Origin: Zoroaster sp. YZ-2022
Taxonomy: Eukaryota; Echinodermata; Asteroidea; Forcipulatida; Zoroasteridae
Direction of reading: 5' to 3'
Length of the DNA: 64,000 bases
Assembly (NCBI GenBank): GCA_029582265.1
Contig: CM055837.1
Span: forward strand, 5,007,148 to 5,071,147
Part shown: positions 32,901-38,722 of the stretch, piece by piece
Layout of the letters: each line of letters opens with the position of its first letter
Numbering within the stretch: the stretch's first letter is position 1
The notes under the pieces: model-generated
Told to the model about the DNA's origin: nothing
Database searches by the model: none
The model's input: only the letters and a program-made list of their open reading frames with translations
Translations under genes and position numbers: made by a program

Positions 32901-33545
32901 AACATGAAAACAATACTTTTTTGAATTGATTAAACTCTATCAAGGTAATATCCGCAATGTTTTTCCTGGGGCAAAGATGATTATTTAGAATAGTGTTGTT
33001 GTCTGCGACCCAAAGATAAAACTTCACACGTCCTCCATTACAGGTGAGTGTAAAGTTCGAGTGCTGTGTTGCAGATGGCAACACATGTCTAAATATACAA
33101 TTTTGCCCTGTGAAACACATGGCGCACATTACCGTGAAATTTTCTGTTGAATATATCCATTTCCTTGTTTAAAGGAACCTTTTATAATTTACAGTTCGAC
33201 TCAAATTTACTAACATTAGCCAAATCAGAAAATAATTTATAGAATTGTATTCTTCCTCAATTTAATCAGCAATGCCATACAACATTTTCCCGTAAATGGT
33301 TAAACTGACAAAGAACGCTATTCATTATCTAAACAAGACTATTTATTCAACCCACACACACACCCTCTCTTGTCAAGAAAATACAAACATTACAATACGC
33401 CGTGTATACACGTACTCATACTGTACAACATTACCAAACTCATCGCTGCAAAGTGGTCGTGTCGGTATTTTATTCCCCTTTTCTATGCAAAACATCGACA
33501 CAAAATGCACACTTCAAATATTCCCTGTCTCTTCAACTCACCCAT
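3102..33545 (-). CDS. sh3kbp1/cd2ap-like: CIN85/CD2AP-type adaptor, 3 SH3 domains (gene span, 3' part missing)
   Basis: Coding exons in order: 33542-33545, 22344-22501, 18524-18620, 16774-17016, 16355-16536, 15052-15211, 5386-5576, 4791-4839, 3102-3340. Together they make 1323 nt, all joining in phase, for 441 residues. SH3A covers about residues 3-54, SH3B 97-149 and SH3C 287-341; each has the DDEL or SDEL acidic patch, a GWW motif and a FPDNF or FPSNF end. Between SH3B and SH3C is a KGVGFGNIF motif matching the KGVGFGDIF segment of CIN85, followed by a Lys/Glu-rich linker; a Pro-rich tail follows SH3C. In animals this family (SH3KBP1, CD2AP, fly Cindr) binds PxxxPR peptides and links membrane receptors to Cbl, endophilin and actin. 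The C-terminal coiled coil is not in view. Introns are repeat-rich and total about 29 kb. The family call is firm; CIN85 versus CD2AP cannot be separated. Confidence 0.92.
3440..3593. mobile_element. hAT-like MITE, CAGGCCT family, copy 1
   Basis: The element ends in AGGCCTAAAATTTCA and TGAAATTCCAGGCCT, with CTCTGA on both flanks as a possible target duplication. Copies at 13717-13904 and 27656-27812 share internal landmarks (AGACATTCTGATATTCTAAT). Confidence 0.72.
3961..4112. repeat. Tandem duplication, about 75-bp unit
   Basis: Two adjacent copies share long identical stretches (CCCTTGGGTAAAGTTGATTA, CTCAGTGCCTTGGTCACTCT). Confidence 0.85.
4191..4581. mobile_element. Non-autonomous hAT element with 8-bp target duplication
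   Basis: Terminal inverted repeats TAGGGCTGTGC and GCACAGCCCTA are flanked by identical 8-bp CCTGCAAG at 4183-4190 and 4582-4589. The 391-bp body has subterminal GGGTATCCGG and GGATACCCG motifs and no ORF. Related half elements lie at 26405-26530 and 27500-27566. Confidence 0.92.
4628..4778. repeat. 12-bp minisatellite
   Basis: About 12 copies of GCAGTTGCCCAA. It lies inside the adaptor intron, about 12 bp beyond the exon 8 donor. Confidence 0.93.
4791..4839 (-). CDS. sh3kbp1/cd2ap-like: Adaptor exon 8, basic/proline linker
   Basis: 49 bp, acceptor CTGTTGTAG, donor GTAACT. It codes for [16 protein letters not shown]. It is small, but phase 0 in and phase 1 out join exons 7 and 9 exactly. 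A 12-bp minisatellite starts about 12 bp beyond its donor. Confidence 0.78.
5386..5576 (-). CDS. sh3kbp1/cd2ap-like: Adaptor exon 7, SH3C
   Basis: 191 bp, acceptor TTTCCTACAG, donor GTAAGA. It codes for SH3[20 protein letters not shown], then [20 protein letters not shown]. It matches CIN85 SH3C ([36 protein letters not shown]). A LINE-tail fragment lies 57 bp upstream of the acceptor. Confidence 0.93.
5634..5694 (+). mobile_element. LINE 3' tail fragment
   Basis: CGCGCCTTGAGCGCCCAGCA, then an ATT run, matches the 3' ends at about 34077 and 36961. It is 5'-truncated to the tail only. Confidence 0.75.
5957..6090. mobile_element. AAGATGG-family MITE, copy 1
   Basis: Ends CAACCATCTTG and CAAAGATGGATGCAGC are inverted, and the middle carries AAAAATAGACTGGTCC. 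The same layout occurs at 57072-57226, and a partial copy lies at 55612-55700. Confidence 0.6.
6301..6557. mobile_element. Mariner-like palindromic MITE with TA target site
   Basis: A nearly perfect hairpin: two arms of about 120 bp around a short loop near 6428. Both ends are CAGTATGTCCCAAAAAAAGT or its complement, flanked by TA at 6299-6300 and 6558-6559. TA duplication and these ends fit the Tc1/mariner group. No ORF. Confidence 0.88.
6847..8104. mobile_element. Large foldback element carrying a nested insertion
   Basis: The left arm 6847-7068 pairs with 7070-7244 and then resumes at 8061-8104 (CGTGACGGTAGGAAAGTGGC against GCCACTTTGCATCCGTCACG). The right arm is therefore split by an 810-bp insert at 7248-8057. 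The centre is near 7069. Confidence 0.82.
7248..8057. mobile_element. Harbinger-like insertion with TAA duplication, nested in the foldback
   Basis: TAA on both sides (7245-7247, 8058-8060) interrupts a palindrome arm exactly. The ends (TGCGGCGTTCACACAGTGCC and its partner with GTGTGACTGAGGCT) are weak inverted repeats. The interior is rich in CGGGA and TCGGAT motifs. Class is inferred from the 3-bp TWA-type duplication. Confidence 0.6.
8273..8595. mobile_element. hAT-like element, AAGCTT family, copy 1
   Basis: TAAGCTTGTGCGATAACACG at the left and GCCGAAGCTTTA at the right, flanked by TTATGAC and TTATGTC. The interior is rich in CGATAT motifs, as in the better-preserved copy at 17564-17981. 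Confidence 0.65.
8601..8972 (+). mobile_element. tRNA-derived SINE, full length
   Basis: The tRNA-like head has an A box (TGGCCGAGCAG) and a B box (GGTTCGAATCC). It is followed by CTTGAGCAAGACACTTAACC and a tail GCGCCTTGAGCACCACTCAG ending in an ATT run. Confidence 0.9.
9180..9519 (+). mobile_element. tRNA-derived SINE, 5'-truncated
   Basis: It starts within the head (TTTACCGGATTCAAG) and keeps the B box, body and ATT tail. It is nearly identical to the copy at 26600-26936. Confidence 0.9.
9630..9846. mobile_element. Foldback MITE, AAAGGGGCAATATCGTCA family, copy 2
   Basis: TTAAAGGGACAATATTTGTC at the left, GATGATAGTGTCCCTTTAA at the right. TTAA is present at both ends. Confidence 0.82.
9868..10225. 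mobile_element. TTAA element with telomere-like ends, copy E1
   Basis: It begins TTAACCCTAACCCCCTA and ends TAGTTAGGGTTAA. Subterminal CCTCCAAAATCCTCC and its complement form inner inverted repeats. Copies lie at 14500-14771 and 28095-28463, with a half copy at 16550-16737. The left end here repeats the terminal block three times. Confidence 0.8.
10499..10606. repeat. 18-bp minisatellite
   Basis: Six copies of TGTTGAAATAATCATACG. Confidence 0.92.
10718..10961 (+). mobile_element. tRNA-derived SINE, 5'-truncated
   Basis: Starts at CATAATTGCTTCTCTCCACC and ends in the ATT tail; the tRNA head is lost. Confidence 0.88.
10969..11300. mobile_element. GGGGTCGAAATTAAC-ended MITE
   Basis: Inverted ends AGGGGTCGAAATTAAC and GTTAATTTCGACCCCT. 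Four copies of CTCAGCATGAT lie at about 11109-11152. Ends of this type occur in hAT elements, but I see no clear 8-bp duplication. Confidence 0.75.
11680..12003. repeat. Tandem duplication, about 175-bp unit
   Basis: Two adjacent copies share CCTGAGAAATTATTCCATCT and ATCCATTTTCCACATTAGCA with few differences. Confidence 0.88.
12138..12657. mobile_element. TTAA element, CCATGTTTGTTG subfamily, copy F1
   Basis: The left end CAACCCTAACTTTCC is degenerate; the right end is GGGAGTTAGGGTTAA. The centre has GTACATCCATGTTTGTTG and GGGAGGGTCCCTGG. Other copies lie at 19936-20449 and 32130-32492. Small ORFs here are shared by all copies and look like repeat shadows. Confidence 0.75.
13442..13703. mobile_element. 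Foldback MITE with about 80-bp arms
   Basis: TGTGACCTGCTCTGGCAAAA at the left pairs with the complement ending CAGAGCGGGTCACA. The arms continue through TTCTCGGCATTTACCATAAT and AAAAGGTCAAAAACTGA. Confidence 0.88.
13717..13904. mobile_element. hAT-like MITE, CAGGCCT family, copy 2
   Basis: CAGGCCTGGAATTTCACAGA at the left, CAATTCAATTCCAGG at the right. It contains a short CTTGGTCTTGG repeat expansion. Confidence 0.7.
13953..14130 (+). mobile_element. Divergent tRNA-derived SINE head
   Basis: A-box-like GGTCGAGCAGTCTAG and a mutated B box (GGGTCTGATTCC), then CTTGTGTCCTTAAGCAAGAC and CGTCCTTCGGATGGGA. It lacks the ATT tail. It is the same subtype as 24197-24380. Confidence 0.7.
14500..14771. 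mobile_element. TTAA element with telomere-like ends, copy E2
   Basis: It begins TTAACCCTAACCACCCCT and ends GGGGGTTAGGGTTAA, with the same core as E1 and E4. Confidence 0.85.
15052..15211 (-). CDS. sh3kbp1/cd2ap-like: Adaptor exon 6, Lys/Glu-rich linker
   Basis: 160 bp, acceptor CTGAATCCAG, donor GTAAGT. It codes for a highly charged linker of alternating KKEE blocks ending EEEEFEEI, likely helical or disordered. Phases (0 in, 1 out) match exons 5 and 7. The low-complexity sequence makes the exact ends less certain. Confidence 0.8.
15270..15602 (-). mobile_element. tRNA-derived SINE, minus orientation
   Basis: On the minus strand it reads ACCATGGCCGAGCGGTTAAG (A box), then GGGTTTGAATCC (B box) and CTTGAGCAAGACACTTTACT, with a 3' tail near 15290. 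It is in the same direction as the host gene. Confidence 0.82.
16222..16312. repeat. 6-bp tandem repeat (CCTGGT)
   Basis: About 14 copies of CCTGGT just beyond the exon 5 donor. Confidence 0.95.
16355..16536 (-). CDS. sh3kbp1/cd2ap-like: Adaptor exon 5, KGVGFG motif
   Basis: 182 bp, acceptor TCGCTCCTAG, donor GTAAAT. It codes for [21 protein letters not shown] followed by [12 protein letters not shown]. The KGVGFGxIF segment and the KLR that follows are diagnostic for the CIN85/CD2AP family between SH3B and SH3C. A hexanucleotide repeat lies about 45 bp beyond the donor, and a truncated TTAA-family element begins just upstream of the acceptor. Confidence 0.92.
16550..16737. mobile_element. 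TTAA element, right half only (E3)
   Basis: Only the core and the right end (GGATGGTTAGGGTTAA) remain; the left side ends next to the exon 5 acceptor. Confidence 0.75.
16774..17016 (-). CDS. sh3kbp1/cd2ap-like: Adaptor exon 4, SH3B
   Basis: 243 bp, acceptor TTTTACCACAG, donor GTAAAA. It codes for a basic lead-in ([16 protein letters not shown]), then SH3B with [17 protein letters not shown] and GMFPSNFV, then an acidic tail. It aligns with CIN85 SH3B through the shared GMFPSNF end. Confidence 0.93.
17143..17300. repeat. Tandem duplication, 78-bp unit
   Basis: TTCAATAACTGGCTAGACAC occurs at 17143 and 17221 with matching downstream sequence. A shorter third relative follows near 17295. Confidence 0.88.
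17564..17981. mobile_element. hAT element, AAGCTT family, with 8-bp duplication
   Basis: Ends TAAGCTTGGGCAATA and TATTACCCAAGCTTA are inverted repeats. Identical GTTTTATT lies at 17556-17563 and 17982-17989. The interior is full of ATATCG and CGATAT motifs, with no transposase. Confidence 0.9.
18186..18300 (-). repeat. Reversed retroelement 3' tail
   Basis: A run of AAT units followed by TATCTAGCGCATG and TATGCGCTTTACAT reads like the 3' end of a minus-strand SINE or LINE. The family is not certain. Confidence 0.45.
18524..18620 (-). CDS. sh3kbp1/cd2ap-like: Adaptor exon 3, linker
   Basis: 97 bp, acceptor TTACTTTTCAG, donor GTAAGC. It codes for a basic, proline-containing linker ([21 protein letters not shown]) between SH3A and SH3B. 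Phase fits both neighbours. Two minisatellites sit just upstream in the intron. Confidence 0.85.
18659..18905. repeat. 14-bp minisatellite
   Basis: Runs of GATTTGTAGGGAGT that drift into GGGAGGGATTAGTA. It starts 39 bp upstream of adaptor exon 3. Confidence 0.93.
18940..19075. repeat. 17-bp minisatellite
   Basis: About eight copies of GCGAGTAAGGACCACAG. It is a separate array from the 14-bp one next to it. Confidence 0.93.
19166..19588. mobile_element. TTAA element, ATCCACCA subfamily (G1)
   Basis: TTAACCCTAACCCCTTGG at the left, GGTGGTTAGGGTTAA at the right. The interior repeats CCTGAATCCACCAAAATCC and its complement. The ends are the same as in the E family, with a different core. Confidence 0.8.
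19936..20449. mobile_element. TTAA element, CCATGTTTGTTG subfamily, copy F2
   Basis: The left block (GAAGGATTTTGAAGGATTGA) and the right block (GGATTCAGGTTATGTGTAAG) are each present three times. The right end is GGGAGTTAGGGTTAA. Confidence 0.8.
20503..21541 (+). mobile_element. PIF/Harbinger-like element with perfect 20-bp ends
   Basis: AGCCGTGTTCGCATTGGACT at 20503-20522 is matched by its exact complement at 21522-21541, with TAA on both sides. A 3-bp TWA-type duplication is typical of PIF/Harbinger. Subterminal TAACTTAAC motifs repeat several times. At 1039 bp it is too short for the usual transposase. Confidence 0.88.
20861..21142 (+). CDS. Arginine-rich ORF inside the Harbinger-like element
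   Basis: 93 codons from ATG to stop. The middle ([20 protein letters not shown]) is strongly basic and helical in character. It could be a relic of an element-encoded DNA-binding protein, a captured host exon or a chance ORF. I do not recognise a Myb-like or DDE domain. Confidence 0.35.
   Translation: MAEFIDIVTNLIGPGSRSTNMTSSISSARRRNEEWRATRNRRRLQFRRILEDQERRQSKAMLNVAVILTGLCEYFYEEYSHIFLQVARVSNQS
22130..22275 (-). mobile_element. Retroelement-end fragment with GGTGACAC motif
   Basis: It shares CAGTATGCTCTTGAGGGTCT and GCGGTGACAC with segments at 26060-26170, 35510-35610 and 63315-63420. A long A run follows. Confidence 0.5.
22344..22501 (-). CDS. sh3kbp1/cd2ap-like: Adaptor exon 2, SH3A
   Basis: 158 bp, acceptor TTATCCACAG, donor GTGAGT. 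It codes for a complete SH3 domain, with [22 protein letters not shown] and GLFPDNFVE, very close to CIN85 SH3A. Confidence 0.93.
23508..23575. mobile_element. TTAA-family left end (fragment)
   Basis: AACCCTAACTCCTC followed by CCCGCCAAAATCCATC resembles the left end of the element at 19166. Confidence 0.5.
23610..23945. mobile_element. CTCTGGTTTCTGGTC-type MITE
   Basis: GTCTCTGGTTTCTGGTCATT at the left and TAACTGGAGAC at the right. Partial relatives lie at about 14793-15045 and 22275-22322. It contains GGTGCGGTGACACGC. Confidence 0.55.
24197..24380 (+). mobile_element. tRNA-derived SINE, short subtype
   Basis: Best-preserved head in the window: A box TGGCCGAGCGG, B box GGTTCGAGCCC at 24259-24269. 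It has the CGTCCTTCGGATGGGA body and no ATT tail; another SINE follows directly. Confidence 0.9.
24383..24740 (+). mobile_element. tRNA-derived SINE, long subtype
   Basis: The head starts GTCGTGCGGTCTAGCGC with the A box damaged. B box GGTTCGAGCCC, long body and ATT tail are intact. Confidence 0.9.
25022..25283 (-). mobile_element. piggyBac-like MITE, copy 2
   Basis: TTAA at both ends. The right end is the complement of CCAGTTCGCGTCGGAGGCC; the left end is CCAGTTCGCACCGG. It is the same family as 565-816, inverted. Confidence 0.85.
26060..26170 (-). mobile_element. Retroelement-end fragment with GAAACGTCGAG hairpin
   Basis: On the minus strand, CCTGAGGACGATCAG, a 6-nt loop and CTGATCGAAACGTCGAG form a strong hairpin. 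Related segments lie at 22130 and 63315. Confidence 0.55.
26405..26530. mobile_element. hAT half element (left part)
   Basis: GGTATCCGGATACCCAACCG and TTACCTGGTTCCATTTTT match the left part of the element at 4191. The matching right part (GGGTATCCGAAGATTTCC) is at about 27510-27566, so about 1 kb, including a SINE, may lie between. Confidence 0.6.
26600..26936 (+). mobile_element. tRNA-derived SINE, 5'-truncated
   Basis: It begins GCTTACCGGATTCAAGTTCT and is nearly identical to 9180-9519, including the body change GTGAAGGCAGAGTTGG. Confidence 0.9.
27656..27812. mobile_element. hAT-like MITE, CAGGCCT family, copy 3
   Basis: CAGGCCTGGAATTTCACTGA at the left, GAAATTTCAGGACTG at the right. Confidence 0.7.
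27881..28094. mobile_element. Foldback MITE, AAAGGGGCAATATCGTCA family, copy 3
   Basis: TTAAAGGGGCAATATCGTCA to TGACGATATTGTCCCATTA. It abuts the next TTAA element directly. Confidence 0.82.
28095..28463. mobile_element. TTAA element with telomere-like ends, copy E4
   Basis: TTAACCCTAACCACCCCC at the left, GGGGGTTAGGGTTAA at the right. The right terminal block is present three times, the mirror image of E1. Confidence 0.85.
28525..28711. mobile_element. Foldback MITE, AAAGGGGCAATATCGTCA family, truncated
   Basis: The left end is lost; the right end TGATGATATTGTCCCTTTAA is kept. Confidence 0.75.
28708..29041. mobile_element. ACCCTCCTAC-ended element
   Basis: AACCCTCCTACACATGGAGG at the left and GATTGTAGGAGGGTTTAG at the right are inverted. 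The right half recurs at about 27330-27400 (GGCTTGGAGTGGC, TTGTAGGAGGGTTAA). Confidence 0.65.
30674..30938. mobile_element. TTAA element with CCCTCCTA ends
   Basis: TTAACCCTCCTA and TAGGAGGGTTAA, 12-bp inverted ends, with the same outer TTAACCCT as the telomere-like families. The inside has several GTCAAAA and TGACTGG motifs. Confidence 0.78.
31430..31760. repeat. Degenerate GTGGCCACAATGGA repeats
   Basis: About ten scattered copies of AGGTGGCCACAATGGA with spacers of variable length. GTGGCCAC is itself a palindrome. Confidence 0.8.
32130..32492. mobile_element. TTAA element, CCATGTTTGTTG subfamily, copy F3
   Basis: TTAACATACCTTCCAAAATCC at the left, GGGAGTTAATGTTAA at the right, with the same core as F1 and F2. 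Confidence 0.78.
33542..33545 (-). CDS. sh3kbp1/cd2ap-like: Adaptor exon 1 (start codon)
   Basis: The minus strand reads ACAATGG followed by GTGAGT: a start codon in a strong context (A at -3, G at +4) with only four coding bases before a consensus donor. Joined to exon 2 it gives [10 protein letters not shown], with the SH3 domain starting at once as in vertebrate CIN85 (MVEAIVEFDY). The transcript start is not seen; the 5' UTR probably extends toward 33.7 kb. Confidence 0.75.
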
Positions 33546-33924
33546 TGTCTCCTCTGTTATCGGTGACACATTTACAAGAAGCTGTAAAATGTCGAAATCA
33601 TCGAATATAAACCCGCCTGTTTTGGTCCAAAATTTCGCACAAATGCATTCAGTGGACGTTCATTTCCGCAAACTATGACCTGGGTGACCTTTCGTGGAAT
33701 GAGGTCGGGTGGTGGCCACGTGATACGTGTAGGCCTACACGAAATCAACACCGGCGACCACTGATATTATTGTTCATTAAACAATCGAACAACAAACAAA
33801 CAAAAACCAGGTTTTATTATTTGGATTTTGTAAGTTCGCAAATATAAAAGTTGCATTTTGATTAATGTTTAAATTTTTGGCGAGAGTGCTCCCGAAAGGA
33901 AATTGTGAATATGAATAACTTTAA

Positions 33925-34150
33925 GTCTTAAAACTCATCTTATGTCACAACTCTTTAAAGATGATGTATAAAGTTATTTGTAATTGCATTGTAGGTACAT
34001 GTATCTCGGTACATAATATTTGTTTCCCTATGCTATCATTGTATATTGTTTGTATTAATGTTTTTTTCTTTGTTTCCGCGCCTTGAGCGCCCAGCAGGGT
34101 GGATATGTGCGCGCTAAAAATCTTTATTATTATTATTATTATTATTATAA
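33925..34150 (+). mobile_element. LINE 3' end, short copy
   Basis: AAACTCATCTTATGTCACAA, GGTACATGTATCTCGGTACA and CGCGCCTTGAGCGCCCAGCA, then an ATT run. It is the same 3' UTR as at 36736-37124. Confidence 0.78.
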
Positions 34151-34188
34151 CTTCCGGGGAACTGAGTGTGTTCGATCGAAAGGGGAGT

Positions 34189-34214
34189 TCCTTCTGTGCA
34201 TCTATGCACAGAAG
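34189..34214. repeat. 26-bp near-perfect palindrome
   Basis: CCTTCTGTGCAT, a 2-nt loop, ATGCACAGAAGG: 12-bp arms that could extrude as a hairpin. Confidence 0.85.
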
Positions 34215-35509
34215 GTGGATGGTGGATGGAATCCGTGTGCATGGGAAGTGGTGGGGATCGGGATTATTTTTGCTTATTTACTTCGTTTGGTGTACTATTT
34301 TTGGGGCGGGGCCGCTCGTAATTATATTATTAATTCAACACTTCGCTCTTGGGGTAAATCCAGGATGACTGAAATGGCGCACACTACCAAAAATGGACAT
34401 GCACAACATTTAAAAAAATAATTATGTAAAACACCATTGAGCGAGAACCTGCTCTCATTATAAAGAAATGGACCCATTGTCGGCTTAGTGACTGGTTCCA
34501 CAATTACAAGACATGGACTGACGGACCTAACAGGTGTCATCACGCCCTCTATGCAATTAATTGTGTCTCAGACAGGAACAACAGAGGGCGCATGTCTCTT
34601 TGAATTAACTTGCGCGCAACGCGTACATGTACAGTAGATCGAAATTGCAAAATGTTGCTTGATGTTAAATCTATTACGTTTGTTTCCATTTTTCTGATAA
34701 CTTCCTGGTATTTTTTTCACATAGATGTATAACCCAAATGTACTCTTTCCTTAATTCCACGTGAGAATGAATACACAAAATCTGAACGCATTTGAAGATT
34801 TTCCCGGTGACATATAAGTGCTGTAACTTGACCGGTTGGTTCAAGCAGTGGCCTTTGACCTCTCCTGATCTGTGCCTCTTCGTGGATCACTGAGACCCAC
34901 AATGGTGTTTTTATTCATTGGATTGACTCCTCCCATCTCATCAATAATCATGCGGCATCTTCAAAGGAGGTCTTATATCAATCAAATACGTCTTGCTTGA
35001 ACGCGCAAGTTAACCCTAGTGTTATTTTATGACTATAATAACTACGACAGGAACTTGGTTTGCCTTGTTACAAACGTAGAAAACTGTTAAACGTGTTAAA
35101 CTGTTAAACACCGCAATGAGATAATTCTATGGAAGATTCTGAGAATTTACGCAACAGCTGGGCAGATGGATTTTGGATTGTGTTGAACCGAACGAAGCAA
35201 AAAGAAAGGCACGTGGACAACGACGTAGTAAAAACACTTGAACCAGATCAAACGATTTTCGCTCTTTCATCGTCTGTAAAGAAGAGTTTTGTCTTTTGAA
35301 TTCTTTTTGAACCACTTTATATGAGGTGACCGGTAGCTGAACTGAACAAAAAAATTCAATTGAAAAGCTATATATTATTTTTGATTGATACCGGCACTGC
35401 ATGAATTATGATAAATGATTTAGTATTGTCGTCAACAACTTTGCGTCAACCGGCCGTATCAGTTGTATACAAGTAAATTGTTTGTAAGTAAGACTTGTAG
35501 CTTTGCATG

Positions 35510-35610
35510 GTGAAAAATGGTAAATAAACAGCCAGTTCTTTTCAGAACTATTTTTACTCAAAAGAGAATTTCTGCATGGTGTCACCGCAAACAGTCTTTA
35601 CTTAAATTGT
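35510..35610 (-). mobile_element. Retroelement-end fragment with GGTGACAC motif
   Basis: AGTTCTTTTCAGAACTATTT, GAATTTCTGCATGGTGTCAC and CGCAAACAGTC, related to 22130, 26060 and 63315. Confidence 0.5.
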
Positions 35611-36307
35611 TTGTAATCAATCAAAATAAAATGTGTTGCAATTTCTGCGGTATATTTTTTAGACTATAATTTATTATTTCATTCAATGAAAGTTCAAGTT
35701 GCGTTCACACGTACGAACAATAGTTGTTTTTACAAAATAATAGAAAAGCCAAATAGGCCTTTAAGGGTATCGGGAGGCCATCTTGATTTCCTGATACGCA
35801 AGTATATGGGGATCAAAATGAGGCTAATATCCAAAATAGTCTGGTGCCTTTTATATCTTTTCATTGTGGCTTTGTGTTGGTGATCAGGGAGCAAGAAAAA
35901 TAGGACACTGGTACGTGTGACCAAGGAAGAAAAGGGGGGAATTTTGAAGTAACCCCCAAAAGAACCCCTAAAATTTGATCAAAAGAGAGGGTTTCATCAT
36001 GATTTAAACAAAATAAAATCGAATAAAAACCCAAATCAATATATTAAGTTTTATCTAGTAATTTATTACATATGTATCTCAAATATATAAAAATATTATT
36101 TACATAAAGAATATAAAGAGAACATCCATAGAGAGCTAAGGCCGGTCGATGACATAATAAACAGACTTATTGAGTTAAATAGTTTGTTTTCATGAATACA
36201 AATAAACAAAAACCCATTGTAATTTCACAGAGCGGTTTAACCAGAAGATAGACCTAGTTTGGAGGAAAATCACCCCGCCAGCAATCAAACGTTAATATAT
36301 CTATACA

Positions 36308-36345
36308 TATATATATATATTTGTGTATATATATATATATATATA

Positions 36346-36411
<66 letters not shown>
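36308..36411. repeat. AT dinucleotide run
   Basis: About 100 bp of almost pure AT/TA. Long tyrosine/isoleucine ORFs here are artefacts. Confidence 0.97.
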
Positions 36412-36414
<3 letters not shown>

Positions 36415-36735
36415 AATTTACCTTCAGAACACAATATTTTGTTTGAGAATAAAGCCCTGCATCGTATGAATATGAACAATATTCAGTTGATTGTGTTGGA
36501 AATTTCTGATTTGATTTCGATTTTGTCATAATATAGTTGACACATAGGCCTAACAAATAACAACACATCCCCCTTGAAAATAATAATAATAATTCTTACT
36601 TTGCACAGCATAATACCGGCTGCATCTCATCTACGTATGTGGAATTCTACAATCATACATATTACTTTTTTATTTTAAAATATCTTAAATATACATACAA
36701 ACTATTCTTTATAAACAACTTCAAAACGGAACTGG

Positions 36736-37124
<389 letters not shown>

Positions 37125-37230
37125 GATCATTTCTCTTAACAATTAATTTATGAATAACCTCGATTCCAGGATCAAAGCTACTCGATCATACCTAGCGCCT
37201 TGTCCAAATGATAGACCCCTGGGTACGAGT

Positions 37231-37535
37231 GAATCAGTTAGGCATAACACTGATCTCTATCAGTATAATAGAGATCAGTGAGGCATAATGACCATTCAAC
37301 TAGACTGGTCCCCTGTCTTTATCCTCAAGAATAAAGACAGGCTCCTGGTGCACCATTCAAGGGATTCCATTGGATACGTTGTGATGAAGACCTGACGTCA
37401 CGCTTCAAGACTTGAGCTAACTACCAACTAAGATCAAAGTTGAATCCCCTGAAAACAAACACGGCGGCCGCAAGGCCAGTATCTGACGTAATTCACTAGC
37501 CTCAAAGCGTGACGTCAGATCTTCAGGCTACCATT
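37231..37535. repeat. Cluster of inverted repeats with two TGACGTCA sites
   Basis: Three hairpins lie in a row: CACTGATCTCTAT with its complement (about 37249-37282), CCTGTCTTTAT with its complement (about 37313-37342), and GACCTGACGTCACGCTT with its complement (about 37389-37524). Likely a foldback element. Confidence 0.7.
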
Positions 37536-38285
37536 CAACCGGCGATAGAAGATTTCCAGGGAAATGTTTGATAAAATACACCTGCTTCTGGATCTGGGTC
37601 ATACAGTCATGTTTGTGTTTAGATATGCCCCTTCTATAATAAACAATATTTACCGTGTTCTCGATCCATCTGTCCTAAAACTCCAGATTGTGACTATTTT
37701 TGGTTTAGGGGGCTTATATACATTTTGTCGTCATTTAATAATGCCTCAATTAGTTTCACATGACAATGATAGCCAGTTATCATAACTCGTTACAATTAAA
37801 ATAAGATACAACAAGTGTATGAAATAATTATGTACACAATATCAAACTAATGAATGTGGTCGGAAGCTGTTCATCATTTTGCGATTTTAATTTCTGTCTT
37901 AATGACTCCTTGGAGAATAATATCACAGGGTGTTTTACCTCGATCAATTTTACATGTCTTCTTGTAAAAGTAGGAACCAACCAAAAAAGAAAAGAAAAAT
38001 GTAATGTGTAACTAACTCTTGACCAGGTATGGGGGGAACACAGTGATTATATTTCATTGGGGAGGGTTAGGGGCTTTAGCGGCACAACCTGCCTACAGTT
38101 AGTTTGATTATTACAACTCCTGATTATTACAAGAGATTGTTACATTGTGCTACTGCAAACCTTACTCCTACTTTACTTCCACCATGCAAAGACTATCACC
38201 GCTGTTACACATGTACATGTACACATGATGGTCATTATTCGTGATCCAAGCTAAGTTTACTTAGGCCCTAATAGAGTTTCTAGTT

Positions 38286-38722
38286 CTACACCCCTGGTGA
38301 GGATGGAGTCAGCGGGCCCCAAGAACCACCTTTACCGAGACATAGCTGACTGGCAACGGCAGGATAGCTTCCAATACTCCCGGTAGCATTTGGAAGTCCG
38401 TTTCCCTCCGAGAGATGGCTGTAATTCTGATATCCTCCACACGATGACATTGCTGTCGGCTGGCGTGGCACCCCCGCGCTATGTTGGTTGTAATTATTGG
38501 CGTAAGTTGCTCGAAGCAGTGACGTATGCACCGGGGAAGCCACGCCACTACTCGACGAGGGTGGAACAGAAGAGCTTGTCACATTTGGCCAGACGCTACC
38601 ATACTGGGCACATGATGTGGTTATGTTACTACTGTGATGGGCGGAACTACTGAGGGGAGACCAAACATCATGGGTTGACAGAAGCGGGTGAGTAGACGAA
38701 GAAGATTCGGTAGCATAAGCAC
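38286..38722 (-). CDS. tbxt (brachyury): Brachyury exon 7 (last)
   Basis: 437 bp, acceptor TAATTTTCCAG, stop at 38286-38288. Ser/His/Asn-rich activation region ending [11 protein letters not shown]. No perfect AATAAA was found downstream on this strand; an ATTAAA near 37885 is possible. Confidence 0.9.

Larger units (their letters stand above)
22502..33541 (-). other. Adaptor intron 1 (11 kb)
   Basis: This first intron holds SINE, MITE and TTAA-family copies listed separately. Between about 29.1 and 30.6 kb and from 32.5 to 33.5 kb I see nothing beyond AT-rich sequence. Confidence 0.7.

Noticed and set aside
36259..36568. ORFs rich in Tyr and Ile on both strands
   Set aside because: They are translations of the AT dinucleotide run.
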